6,825 bases of DNA from Nitriliruptorales bacterium. GTDB lineage: Bacteria; Actinomycetota; Nitriliruptoria; Euzebyales; Egibacteraceae. Below, in pieces: positions 1-6,070 of this stretch. The notes below the pieces were generated by a model, which was not told where the DNA came from, did not search any database, and saw only the letters and a program-made list of their open reading frames with translations. The stretch's first letter is position 1. The number at the start of each line of letters is the position of its first letter. Where the stretch lies: positions 1 to 6,825 of the forward strand of contig SKPY01000003.1 in the NCBI GenBank assembly GCA_007119305.1. Direction: 5' to 3'. Made by a program: the position numbers and the translations under genes.

Positions 1-1
1 G

Positions 2-370
2 GGGCTCGGCCGGCGCCATCCCGTCCCCGCGCTGATGCTCGCCGTGTTCCTGCTGTCCCTGGCCGGGCTGCCCGGCACCGCCGGCTTCATGGCCAAGCTC
101 GAGGTGTTCCTCGCCGGCGTGCAGGCCGGCCAGGTCGGAATCGTCGTCGTCGCGGTCATCTCCAGCGTCATCGCGTTCTTCTTCTACGTGCGCATCATCG
201 CCGCCATGTTCATGGACGACGAGCCGGAGCACCTCGCCGGTACCCGCCTGCCCGAGACGGCGGGCACCTCGGCGGGACTCGTGGCGGCCACGGCGGCGGT
301 CATCGTCCTCGGTATCCTTCCGGGACTCGTCATGGACCTGGCGCGCCAGGCCGCGTCCTTCGCCGGTTAG
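2..370 (+). CDS. nuoN: NADH-quinone oxidoreductase subunit N, C-terminal part (5' end outside window)
   Basis: This is the last ~122 residues of NuoN, one of the three antiporter-like proton-pumping subunits in the complex I membrane arm. The frame is open from base 2, so the gene begins upstream. The visible part starts GLGRRHP and continues into SLAGLPGTAGFMAK, the conserved NuoL/M/N signature around transmembrane helix 12; the Lys at bases 95-97 matches the conserved proton-channel lysine. Three hydrophobic segments are visible, at about residues 9-30, 41-66 and 89-114 of the fragment. The pattern FFFYVRIIAAMFM after the second helix fits NuoN better than NuoL or NuoM. It ends in TAG, which overlaps the Shine-Dalgarno sequence of the next gene. 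NuoN is normally the last gene of a nuoA-N operon, so this probably closes an upstream nuo operon distinct from the one starting at 1617. The family call is firm; the assignment to a separate operon is inference. Confidence 0.93.
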   Translation, partial: GLGRRHPVPALMLAVFLLSLAGLPGTAGFMAKLEVFLAGVQAGQVGIVVVAVISSVIAFFFYVRIIAAMFMDDEPEHLAGTRLPETAGTSAGLVAATAAVIVLGILPGLVMDLARQAASFAG

Positions 371-373
371 GAG
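369..373 (+). promoter_or_regulatory. Shine-Dalgarno site of the polyprenyl synthase gene
   Basis: AGGAG lies six bases before the GTG at 380 and overlaps the TAG stop of nuoN (368-370). This spacing decides the GTG start and suggests that ribosomes finishing nuoN re-initiate here. Confidence 0.75.
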
Positions 374-379
374 CCTGCT

Positions 380-1417
380 GTGGCCATCTCGCGCGGCGCC
401 CTCGACGCCCTCACCGCCAGGGGGGCCGAGCGGGGCGTCGACCTCGCGCCCGGCCTCGCGCTCGTCGAGCAGCGCCTGCGCACGACGATCGCTGCGGACC
501 TGCCGATCCTCGACCAGGCCGGCCGCCACCTCATGGACGCGGGGGGCAAGCGGTTCCGCCCGATCCTGGTGCTCCTCGCGGGGCTCCTCGGCGGCGCGCG
601 TGTGACCGACGACGCGCTGGTCGACGCCGCCGTGGTGGTCGAGCTCGTGCACCTGTCGACGCTCTACCACGACGACGTGATCGACGGCGCCGACGTGCGT
701 CGTGGTGCGCCGACCGCTCACGTGAAGTGGTCGAACACGGTCGCGATCCTGACCGGCGACTTCCTGCTCGCGCGGGCGTCGCAGCTGTCCGCGCAGCTCG
801 GCGTGGAGGTGACGCGCGTGATGGCCGCGACCATCGCCGACCTGTGCCAGGGGCAGATCCGCGAGGTGCAGGGCTCCCGCATCGCCGGCCAGCACGGCCT
901 GCCGCCGGTGGAGGCCGACCGTGGGCACTACCTCGACGTCATCGACGAGAAGACCGCCTCGCTCATCGCCAGCTCGTGCCGCCTCGGGGGGCTCCTGGCC
1001 GGCCTGCCGCGGGAGGGTGTCGAGACCCTCAGCGCCTACGGTCGCCACCTCGGACGCAGCTTCCAGCTCGCCGACGACGTGCTCGACATCGCCAGCCAGG
1101 AGACCGAGTCCGGCAAGGAGCCCGGCACCGACCTGCGCGAGGGGGTCCGGACGATGCCGGTGCTCTACGCCCTCGAGGCCGACGGGCTCGACTCGGAGCT
1201 CGCGCGCCTGCTCGACGACCCCACCGAGCAGCAGGTGGACGCGGCACTCGATCTGCTGCGCGCCCATCCGGCGCTGGAGCTCGCCCGCAACGACGCGCGG
1301 CTCGAGGCTGCCAAGGCCAAGCGCGCCCTGCGCGTGTTCGGCGACGGACACCACCCACAGCCGGTCGTCGACGGGCTCGTGTGGCTCGCGGACTACGCCG
1401 GGAACCGGGTCGGCTGA
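380..1417 (+). CDS. Trans-polyprenyl (probably long-chain, menaquinone side-chain) diphosphate synthase
   Basis: This is a cytoplasmic all-alpha prenyltransferase (polyprenyl_synt family) that condenses isopentenyl diphosphate onto an allylic primer. The 345-residue length is normal. Family landmarks are in order: GGKRFRP (55-61), first Asp-rich motif DDVID (98-102) followed by RRG (107-109), DEKTASL (189-195), FQLADDVLD with the second Asp-rich motif (232-236), and GKEPGTD (245-251). Residues four and five positions before the first Asp-rich motif are Thr94 and Ser93. These are small rather than bulky aromatics, which in this family usually means a long product such as a C35-C50 chain. The GTG start has AGGAG six bases upstream. 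The gene follows nuoN by nine bases and precedes a second nuo set, so a role in making the menaquinone tail used by complex I is the natural inference. Chain length, and therefore a precise gene name, cannot be read from the sequence. A geranylgeranyl diphosphate synthase is less likely but not excluded. Confidence 0.9.
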   Translation: MAISRGALDALTARGAERGVDLAPGLALVEQRLRTTIAADLPILDQAGRHLMDAGGKRFRPILVLLAGLLGGARVTDDALVDAAVVVELVHLSTLYHDDVIDGADVRRGAPTAHVKWSNTVAILTGDFLLARASQLSAQLGVEVTRVMAATIADLCQGQIREVQGSRIAGQHGLPPVEADRGHYLDVIDEKTASLIASSCRLGGLLAGLPREGVETLSAYGRHLGRSFQLADDVLDIASQETESGKEPGTDLREGVRTMPVLYALEADGLDSELARLLDDPTEQQVDAALDLLRAHPALELARNDARLEAAKAKRALRVFGDGHHPQPVVDGLVWLADYAGNRVG

Positions 1418-1423
1418 GCCGGT

Positions 1424-1463
1424 GGCCCGCACGGGGCCCGCGTTGCACGGCGCTGGTGCTTTT
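1424..1463 (+). terminator. Possible weak transcription terminator after the synthase gene
   Basis: Two short stems follow the synthase stop: GGCCC/GGGCC (1424-1428 with 1434-1438) and GCAC/GTGC (1445-1448 with 1456-1459). The second is followed directly by TTTT (1460-1463). The stems are only five and four base pairs, so a true intrinsic terminator is doubtful. Confidence 0.22.
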
Positions 1464-1491
1464 GGGCGGTTGCTGGCTGCCCACGTACACT
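1462..1491 (+). promoter_or_regulatory. nuoA: Candidate sigma70-like promoter for the nuoA operon
   Basis: TTGGGC (1462-1467) and TACACT (1486-1491) are separated by 18 bases and match the -35 TTG and the -10 TAnAnT positions. Transcription would start near 1498 and leave a leader of about 120 bases before nuoA. In GC-rich DNA such a match can arise by chance, so this rests mainly on its position in the operon gap. Confidence 0.33.
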
Positions 1492-1500
1492 GGGCACGCC
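1475..1500. repeat. Inverted repeat overlapping the candidate -10 box
   Basis: TGCCCA (1478-1483) and TGGGCA (1491-1496) are perfect inverted copies around a seven-base centre. The flanks GGC and GCC extend the stem if C1497 is bulged. It overlaps the candidate -10 hexamer, so it could be an operator or an RNA hairpin; nothing in the sequence decides between these. Confidence 0.35.
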
Positions 1501-1616
1501 GCCGGGAGCCCTGAGCGCCGCGGCGCATCGTGTGGAATGATCCGGTCCGAGCCGAGTGGCTTCGCCGACCCTGGGCGGGGCCGCGGTGAGCACAGCACGC
1601 GAGACCGAGGGTTAAC

Positions 1617-1991
1617 ATGAGCGAGTACTACCAGGCGTACCAGACGGTCCTGGCGCTCCTGGCGGCCGGGATTCTCGTCGTTGCGGTCGCGTTCACCCTG
1701 AACCGCCTCATGCGGCCGGACAAGAAGTACGGCGGTAAGCTCTCGACGTACGAGTGCGGCATCGATCCGGTGGGGGCGGGCTGGTCCCAGACACACATCC
1801 GCTACTACATGTTCGCCTTCATGTTCGTGGTCTTCGACGTCGAGACGCTGTTCATCTTCCCGTGGGCGGTGCACCTCGGCGCGGCGGGCGAGTACCAGGG
1901 GTTCATGCTGGGCGTCATGCTCGTGTTCCTGTTCTTCGTGACGCTGACGCTGCCGTATGAGTACAAGAAGGGCGTTCTGAAATGGGTCTAG
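1617..1991 (+). CDS. nuoA: NADH-quinone oxidoreductase subunit A
   Basis: NuoA is a small membrane subunit of complex I (ND3 homologue) at the junction of the membrane arm and the quinone-reducing arm. At 124 residues it has normal length, with three hydrophobic helices at about 8-30, 62-83 and 93-113. The loop between helices 1 and 2 carries YECGIDP (45-51), the counterpart of the ND3 loop that contains the active/deactive-switch cysteine in mitochondria (here Cys47). Helix 2 carries the hallmark FDVE (73-76) followed by FPWA. The ATG start has GAGGG (1607-1611) with a five-base gap to the start codon. It is the first gene of the second nuo set, and its last ten bases overlap nuoB. The call is secure. 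Confidence 0.96.
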   Translation: MSEYYQAYQTVLALLAAGILVVAVAFTLNRLMRPDKKYGGKLSTYECGIDPVGAGWSQTHIRYYMFAFMFVVFDVETLFIFPWAVHLGAAGEYQGFMLGVMLVFLFFVTLTLPYEYKKGVLKWV

Positions 1992-2530
1992 TCGACCAGG
2001 TCGACCCGCCGCAGCCCCTGAAGTTCGTCCTCAACTGGGGGCGCAAGTACAGCCTGTGGGTGATGAACTTCGGGCTGGCGTGCTGCGCCATCGAGTTCAT
2101 CGCGACCTCCGCGGCACGCCACGACTTCATCCGCCTCGGGGTGATCCCGTTCGCGCACGGCCCTCGGCAGGCCGACCTCATGATCGTCGCCGGCACCCTC
2201 ACCGACAAGATGGCGCCGGCGATCAAGCGTCTGTACGACCAGATGCCCGAGCCGAAGTACGTGATCAGCTTCGGCTCCTGCTCCAACTGCGGTGGGCCGT
2301 ACTGGGACAGCTACTCGGTCACGAAGGGCGTCGACCAGATCGTGCCGGTCGACGTCTACGTGCCCGGGTGCCCGCCCCGGCCGGAGGCGCTGCTCGAGGG
2401 GATCGTCAAGCTCCAGGAGATGATCGGCCAGGAGTCCCTGAAGGACCGGTACGCGCAGCGGGAGGCGCGGGAGCCGATCGTCGTCGGTGGCGGTGACCCG
2501 ACCCGCCACCCGCTCGACGACCCCATGTAG
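1982..2530 (+). CDS. nuoB: NADH-quinone oxidoreductase subunit B (N2 cluster subunit)
   Basis: NuoB (PSST/Nqo6 family) holds the [4Fe-4S] cluster N2, which passes electrons to quinone at the interface with NuoD and NuoH. At 182 residues it is family-typical. The four expected ligands are present: the tandem Cys34-Cys35 in GLACCAIEF, Cys100 in GSCSNCGG, and Cys130 in VYVPGCPPRPEA. PRQADLMIVAGT (61-72) is also canonical. An extra Cys103 sits three residues after the third ligand; in most NuoB proteins this stretch reads GSCA followed by Ser/Asn and GG without a second Cys. The ATG start lies inside the end of nuoA (ten-base overlap), with GAAGGG (1967-1972) nine bases upstream. The C-terminal ~30 residues are polar and not diagnostic. 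Confidence 0.96.
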   Translation: MGLVDQVDPPQPLKFVLNWGRKYSLWVMNFGLACCAIEFIATSAARHDFIRLGVIPFAHGPRQADLMIVAGTLTDKMAPAIKRLYDQMPEPKYVISFGSCSNCGGPYWDSYSVTKGVDQIVPVDVYVPGCPPRPEALLEGIVKLQEMIGQESLKDRYAQREAREPIVVGGGDPTRHPLDDPM

Positions 2531-2560
2531 GCGCAGGCAGACAGGACGGACGCAGCCGAC

Positions 2561-3787
2561 GTGACCCCCGAAGCGCTGGCGGACTACTTCCGCGAGAAGC
2601 TGGGCGAGAAGGTGACCGACACGCGGATCGCCTACGGCCAGCTCACCGTGACGGTAGAGCCGTCGTCCCTGCCTGACGTCGCCCGCTTGTGCAAGGACGA
2701 CCCGCAGCTCGACTTCGCCTTCTTCGACTTCATGTCGGGGGTCGACCTCGCCGAGGAGGGCTTCGCCGTCGTCACGCACCTGTACTCGGTCGCGCACCGC
2801 CACCACGTGAGCCTGCGGGCCGTCGCGCCGGGCGGTCGCGACGCGCCGAAGCTGCCGTCGATCAGCGGGATCTACCGCGGTGCGAACTGGCACGAGCGCG
2901 AGGCGTACGACATGTTCGGCGTCGAGTTCGACGGCCATCCCGGTCTGCTGCCGAGAATCCTCACCGTCGAGAACTTCGAGGGCTTCCCCCTGCGCAAGGA
3001 GTTCCTGCTCACGACCCGTGAGGCCAAGCCCTGGCCGGGGCTGAAGGAACCGGCCGAGGAGCCCGCCGACGACAGCGGTGCCGCACAGCCGGTCGAGTCC
3101 GGCATGTCCGCCGAGGACAAGGCGCAGGCCGCGAAGGACAAGGCCGAGCGGGCCAAGCGCAAGGCGGCGGAGATGCGGGCCAAGAAAGCCCGTGAGCGCG
3201 CTGCTGCCGAGGGCGCGCCGGCTGCCGAGGCCGAGCCGTCGGCCGAGGCGGGCGCCCAGCCGGACGCCGCGACGGAGGCGCAGCGCACCGAGGCGCTGCA
3301 GGCCGACACCGACGCGCCGCAGGAGCCCACAGAGGTCGCCGACGCGGCCGAGACCGCGAGCGCCAAGGACGCCGCTGCCGGCACCGTCGGGGGGGACACC
3401 GCCAGCGGCGCGACCCAGGACGAGCCGGGGGTCGAGGAGCCCGTGCCCAACCCCGAGGCCGAGGAGCTGACCGCCGAGGGCGGCGAGCCGGAGCCGGGTG
3501 GATCGCCAGGGGTCACCGAGCACGGCCGGGTCGACTCCGAGGAGCCGGCCCCCGAGCCGGGCGGCACCCCAGCGCACGACGAGTCGCCCCGCCATGACGA
3601 GCCCCAGGGCACGCAGGCACCGGTCGAGCCGGCGCACTCGCCCGCTGCAGACCTGGCGCCCGGGCCGCGCGAGGAGCTCACGGAGGAAGAAGGCGACGAG
3701 CCCCCGCCCGCGCCGGGAACCGATGCCTCCGAGCGGGCCGACACCGCTACCGCCGCCGACCGCGAGGACGGTGACAAGGAGTCATGA
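2561..3787 (+). CDS. nuoC: NADH-quinone oxidoreductase subunit C with long low-complexity C-terminal tail
   Basis: Residues ~1-160 are a normal NuoC (30-kDa/Nqo5) domain, a peripheral subunit that packs against NuoD. They include ANWHEREAYDMFGVEF (108-123), GHP (125-127) and the terminal PLRKEF motif (143-148). Typical stand-alone NuoC ends soon after this point, but here the reading frame continues for ~250 residues to give 408. The tail begins PWPGLKEPAEE, then has a Lys/Arg/Ala-rich predicted helix (about 184-216), then an acidic Pro/Glu/Asp/Ala/Thr-rich disordered stretch (about 217-408) with a loose repeat, PEPGGSP (310-316) and PEPGGTP (331-337). There is no Cys or metal motif in the tail. 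The GTG start follows nuoB by 30 bases with a modest AGGACGGA at 2543-2550. The stop overlaps the nuoD start as ATGA, so the tail is part of the operon's layout rather than a read-through artefact. The tail's function is unknown. Confidence 0.93.
   Translation: MTPEALADYFREKLGEKVTDTRIAYGQLTVTVEPSSLPDVARLCKDDPQLDFAFFDFMSGVDLAEEGFAVVTHLYSVAHRHHVSLRAVAPGGRDAPKLPSISGIYRGANWHEREAYDMFGVEFDGHPGLLPRILTVENFEGFPLRKEFLLTTREAKPWPGLKEPAEEPADDSGAAQPVESGMSAEDKAQAAKDKAERAKRKAAEMRAKKARERAAAEGAPAAEAEPSAEAGAQPDAATEAQRTEALQADTDAPQEPTEVADAAETASAKDAAAGTVGGDTASGATQDEPGVEEPVPNPEAEELTAEGGEPEPGGSPGVTEHGRVDSEEPAPEPGGTPAHDESPRHDEPQGTQAPVEPAHSPAADLAPGPREELTEEEGDEPPPAPGTDASERADTATAADREDGDKES
3776..3781 (+). promoter_or_regulatory. 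nuoD: Closely spaced Shine-Dalgarno at nuoD
   Basis: AAGGAG ends only two bases before the nuoD ATG at 3784, closer than the usual 5-9. Because nuoC terminates across the same ATGA, coupled re-initiation may make up for the poor spacing. A later start at Met22 (ATG at 3847), preceded by GGCGAGG, is a less favoured alternative. Confidence 0.5.
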
Positions 3788-4971
3788 CCGAAGCGATCGC
3801 GTCCGACACGGGCGGAACGGTCCTGCCAGGCGGGCCCGGCGAGGCCATGCTCGTCGAGGTCCGCGACCAGGGGGCGCTGCAGACCCAGGACATGAACCTG
3901 AACATCGGGCCCCAGCACCCGGCCACCCACGGCGTGCTGCGGGTCGTGATCGACCTCGACGGCGAGCAGATCGTCCGGGCCCGACCCGTCATCGGCTACA
4001 TGCACCGCGGGTTCGAGAAGCTCGCCGAGGCGCGCGACTACCGCCAGATCATCGCGCTTGTAAACCGGCACGACTGGCTGTCGGCGTTCTGCAACGAGAT
4101 CGGCGTGGCGCTCGCGGTCGAGCGGATGCTGGAGCTCGAGGTGCCCGAGCGCGCCCAGTGGATCCGCGTGCTGATGTGCGAGTGGAACCGGATCCTGAAC
4201 CACCTCATGTTCATCGGCTCGTTCGGGCTCGAGCTCGGTGCGATCACGCCGGTGTTCTTCGCCTTCCGTGAGCGCGAGGACATCCAGCACCTCATGGAGG
4301 CCGCCACGGGGGGCCGGCTGCACTTCACCTACAACCGCGTCGGGGGGTTGAAGGAGGACCTGCCCCTCGGCTTCCTCGCCGCGAGCGAGCAGATGGTCCG
4401 CAACGTGCGCACGCGCTCCCAGGAGTACCGGGACCTGCTGCAGGGCAACGAGATCTTCCTCGCCCGCACCCGGGGGGTCGGGTCGCTGCCGCCGGACGTC
4501 GCCCTCGACTACGGGGTCTCGGGCCCGACGCTGCACGCGACGGGCGTGCCCGAGGACGCGCGGGTCACGGAGCCGTACGCGGCCTACGACAAGGTCGAGG
4601 TGCCGGTGCCGGTCAAGGAGAACGGCGACAGCTTCGACCGCTTCATGTGCCTGCTCGACCGCATGGATGCGAGCCTGTACATCATCGAGCAGGTGCTCGA
4701 CAACCTGCCGGCGGGGCCGGTGACCACGAAGCTGCCGAAAACCGTGAAGGCGCCGGAGGGCGAGATCTACGTCCGCACGGAGAACCCGCTCGGTCAGGGT
4801 GGGTACTACCTCGTCTCCGACGGCAAGAAGACGCCGTGGCGCTGCAAGATGCGCACGCCGTCGTTCAACAACATCTCGATGGTCCCGTACCTGCTGGAGG
4901 GCGCGCTGCTGTCCGACATGATCGCGATCCTCGGCAGCGTGTTCTTCGTCGTGGGCGACGTGGACAGGTAG
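3784..4971 (+). CDS. nuoD: NADH-quinone oxidoreductase subunit D with altered quinone-site residues
   Basis: NuoD (49-kDa/Nqo4, related to the [NiFe]-hydrogenase large subunit) forms most of the quinone-reduction site with NuoB. The 395-residue protein has the family motifs GPQHPATHGVLR (42-53), GYMHRGFEKL (71-80), ENPLGQGGYYLVSDG (333-347) and the standard C-terminus GDVDR. The ~38 residues before the first motif are an unremarkable leader. Counting from the quinone-binding His49, the position of the conserved quinone-binding Tyr (+49; bovine Y108, Thermus Y87) is Trp98 in NRHDWLS. The conserved Asp (+101; bovine D160, Thermus D139) is Glu150 in LELGAIT. No gaps are needed for this alignment. 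The hydrogenase-type NiFe cysteine pairs are absent, so it is not a hydrogenase. It overlaps nuoC by four bases. The next gene is nuoH, not nuoE. Confidence 0.95.
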   Translation: MTEAIASDTGGTVLPGGPGEAMLVEVRDQGALQTQDMNLNIGPQHPATHGVLRVVIDLDGEQIVRARPVIGYMHRGFEKLAEARDYRQIIALVNRHDWLSAFCNEIGVALAVERMLELEVPERAQWIRVLMCEWNRILNHLMFIGSFGLELGAITPVFFAFREREDIQHLMEAATGGRLHFTYNRVGGLKEDLPLGFLAASEQMVRNVRTRSQEYRDLLQGNEIFLARTRGVGSLPPDVALDYGVSGPTLHATGVPEDARVTEPYAAYDKVEVPVPVKENGDSFDRFMCLLDRMDASLYIIEQVLDNLPAGPVTTKLPKTVKAPEGEIYVRTENPLGQGGYYLVSDGKKTPWRCKMRTPSFNNISMVPYLLEGALLSDMIAILGSVFFVVGDVDR

Positions 4972-5020
4972 GACACGAGGAATGTCTTCAAGTAGCGAAG
5001 CGGTAGGACACTAGGAGATG
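4967..5020 (+). repeat. Imperfect direct repeat duplicating a translation start at the nuoD/nuoH junction
   Basis: GGTAGGACAC occurs at 4967-4976 and again at 5002-5011. Each copy is followed by one variable base (G or T), then AGGA, then an ATG at 4982 or 5018. The two copies are 35 bases apart, and the first straddles the nuoD stop codon. The pattern looks like a small tandem duplication of a ribosome-binding site plus start. Confidence 0.7.
4982..5014 (+). other. 10-codon mini-ORF in frame with nuoH
   Basis: ATG at 4982 reads MSSSSEAVGH and stops at TAG (5012-5014), two codons before the nuoH ATG and in the same frame. GAGGA abuts the ATG and a TAGGA lies further upstream. It may be a leader peptide, a nonsense-truncated N-terminus of NuoH, or a meaningless by-product of the repeat. 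No function is claimed. Confidence 0.25.
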
Positions 5021-6070
5021 GAGAGCATCTTCACGTTCGAGAGCCTGGCCTTCACCCTCGTGGTGAAGGTCCTGGCGGTGGTTGCGTTCTTCTTCGTCGC
5101 GCCGCTGGTCGTGGGCTACATGGAGCACAAGGTGCTCGGGCACATGCAGGCGCGGCTGGGCCCGATGGAGGCGGGGATCGGGCCGATCAAGCACGGGGTG
5201 GGCCAACTCGTCGCCGATGGCGCGAAGTTCATCCAGAAGGAGGACATCACGCCTGCGGCCGCGGACAAGTGGGTGTTCGCGCTCGCACCAGGGGTGGCGC
5301 TCGTGCCGGTCATGGCCGTGCTCGTCGTCGTGCCGTTCGGCCCCGGGGTGTGGGTGGAGAACCTCGACGCGGGCATCTTCTTCGCGCTCGCCGCCACCGG
5401 CGTGGCCGTCATCGGGATCCTCATGGCCGGCTGGGGGAGCGCCAACAAGTACTCGCTCATGGGCGCCCTCCGCGGGGCGGCACAGCTCATCGCCTACGAG
5501 CTGCCCCTGTTCCTCGCCGCCGCGGCGGTCGTGATCCAGGCGGGCACGCTGTCGCTCGTCGGCATCGTCGAGGCGCAGGCCGAGCCGTGGTTCTTCGGCA
5601 TACCGATGTGGTTCGTCGTGCCGCAGATCTTCGGCTTCATGCTGTTCTTCACCGCGTCGCTCGCCGAGCTGTCGCGCCCGCCGTTCGACATGCCGATCGC
5701 GGACTCGGAGATCATCTTCGGGCACATGACCGAGTACACGGGGCTGCGCTACGCGCTGTTCATGCTCGCCGAGTACGCGGGCATGGTGGTGCTGTCCGCG
5801 CTCACCACGGTGCTCTTCCTCGGCGGGTGGTACCTGGTCCCGGGGACGACGTGGCCCTACGACCAGCTGCCGCAGTGGGCGGCGGCGTTGCTCGGCTTCG
5901 GCGTCACGATGGGCAAGATCTTCGCGCTGACCTTCGTGATGGTGTGGTTCCGGGCCACGTTCCCGCGCCTGCGCGAGGATCAGCTGCAGCGCTTCTCGTG
6001 GCTGTTCCTCATCCCCCTCGCGATCCTCCAGATCGTCATCGTCGGCATCCTGAAGGTGGTTGCATCGTGA
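5018..6070 (+). CDS. nuoH: NADH-quinone oxidoreductase subunit H
   Basis: NuoH (ND1/Nqo8) anchors the peripheral arm in the membrane and forms the quinone entry tunnel and first proton channel. At 350 residues it has about eight hydrophobic helices, roughly at 12-34, 86-107, 118-138, 158-178, 198-215, 243-269, 286-311 and 327-348. Recognisable motifs are KEDITPAAAD (74-83), GWGSANKYSLMGALR (138-152), AELSRPPFD (216-224), TEYTG (238-242) and FRATFPRLREDQL (311-323). Two usually invariant cytoplasmic loops differ from E. coli, Thermus and mitochondrial forms: the first reads MEHK and GPMEAG instead of xERK and GPNRVG, and the later one reads PIADSE instead of PEAESE. The ATG at 5018 directly abuts AGGAG (5013-5017); the better-spaced signal is GGTAGGA (5002-5008), nine bases away. 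It ends in a four-base GTGA overlap with nuoI. Confidence 0.95.
   Translation: MESIFTFESLAFTLVVKVLAVVAFFFVAPLVVGYMEHKVLGHMQARLGPMEAGIGPIKHGVGQLVADGAKFIQKEDITPAAADKWVFALAPGVALVPVMAVLVVVPFGPGVWVENLDAGIFFALAATGVAVIGILMAGWGSANKYSLMGALRGAAQLIAYELPLFLAAAAVVIQAGTLSLVGIVEAQAEPWFFGIPMWFVVPQIFGFMLFFTASLAELSRPPFDMPIADSEIIFGHMTEYTGLRYALFMLAEYAGMVVLSALTTVLFLGGWYLVPGTTWPYDQLPQWAAALLGFGVTMGKIFALTFVMVWFRATFPRLREDQLQRFSWLFLIPLAILQIVIVGILKVVAS

Larger units (their letters stand above)
1418..1616. other. 199-base intergenic region upstream of nuoA
   Basis: This is the only sizeable non-coding gap in the window. I see no convincing gene or structured RNA in it. It contains short GC-rich hairpins just after the synthase stop (1424-1463), an inverted repeat overlapping a weak promoter candidate (1462-1500), a perfect 12-base palindrome GCGCCGCGGCGC at 1515-1526, a small AGCC-GAGT-GGCT repeat at 1550-1561, and the nuoA ribosome-binding site at 1607-1611. 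The gap separates the nuoN-synthase unit from the nuoA operon, so an operon boundary with its own promoter is the simplest reading. Confidence 0.6.

Noticed and set aside
1418..1616. Riboswitch or small RNA in the nuoA leader
   Set aside because: Only short GC-rich stems are visible, and none matches a riboswitch core I know.
727..1620. 297-codon + strand frame overlapping the polyprenyl synthase and the intergenic gap
   Set aside because: It is an Arg/Ala/Pro-rich out-of-frame shadow of the synthase; the synthase frame carries all the catalytic motifs.
1988..3637. 549-codon open frame on the - strand opposite nuoB and nuoC
   Set aside because: It is antisense to two secure genes, its product is Arg/Leu/Gly-rich with no domain, and long antisense frames are common in GC-rich DNA with strong third-position bias.
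3038..3784. NuoC tail as a frameshift artefact or a separate fused gene
   Set aside because: The frame is continuous from the core with the same codon bias, no internal start with a ribosome site stands out, and the stop is placed in a regular ATGA overlap with nuoD.
2872..4536. 554-codon open frame on the - strand opposite nuoC and nuoD
   Set aside because: Its Ser/Ala-rich stretch is the antisense image of the NuoC tail. It shows no family motif and conflicts with the coding strand.
3784..4971. NuoD as a group 4 [NiFe]-hydrogenase large subunit
   Set aside because: The N- and C-terminal CxxC NiFe ligand pairs are missing, and the GPQHPATHG and GDVDR ends are those of complex I.
4972..5017. 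Remnant of nuoE, nuoF or nuoG at the D/H junction
   Set aside because: Only 46 bases are present, and the 10-codon frame shows no resemblance to any of these subunits.
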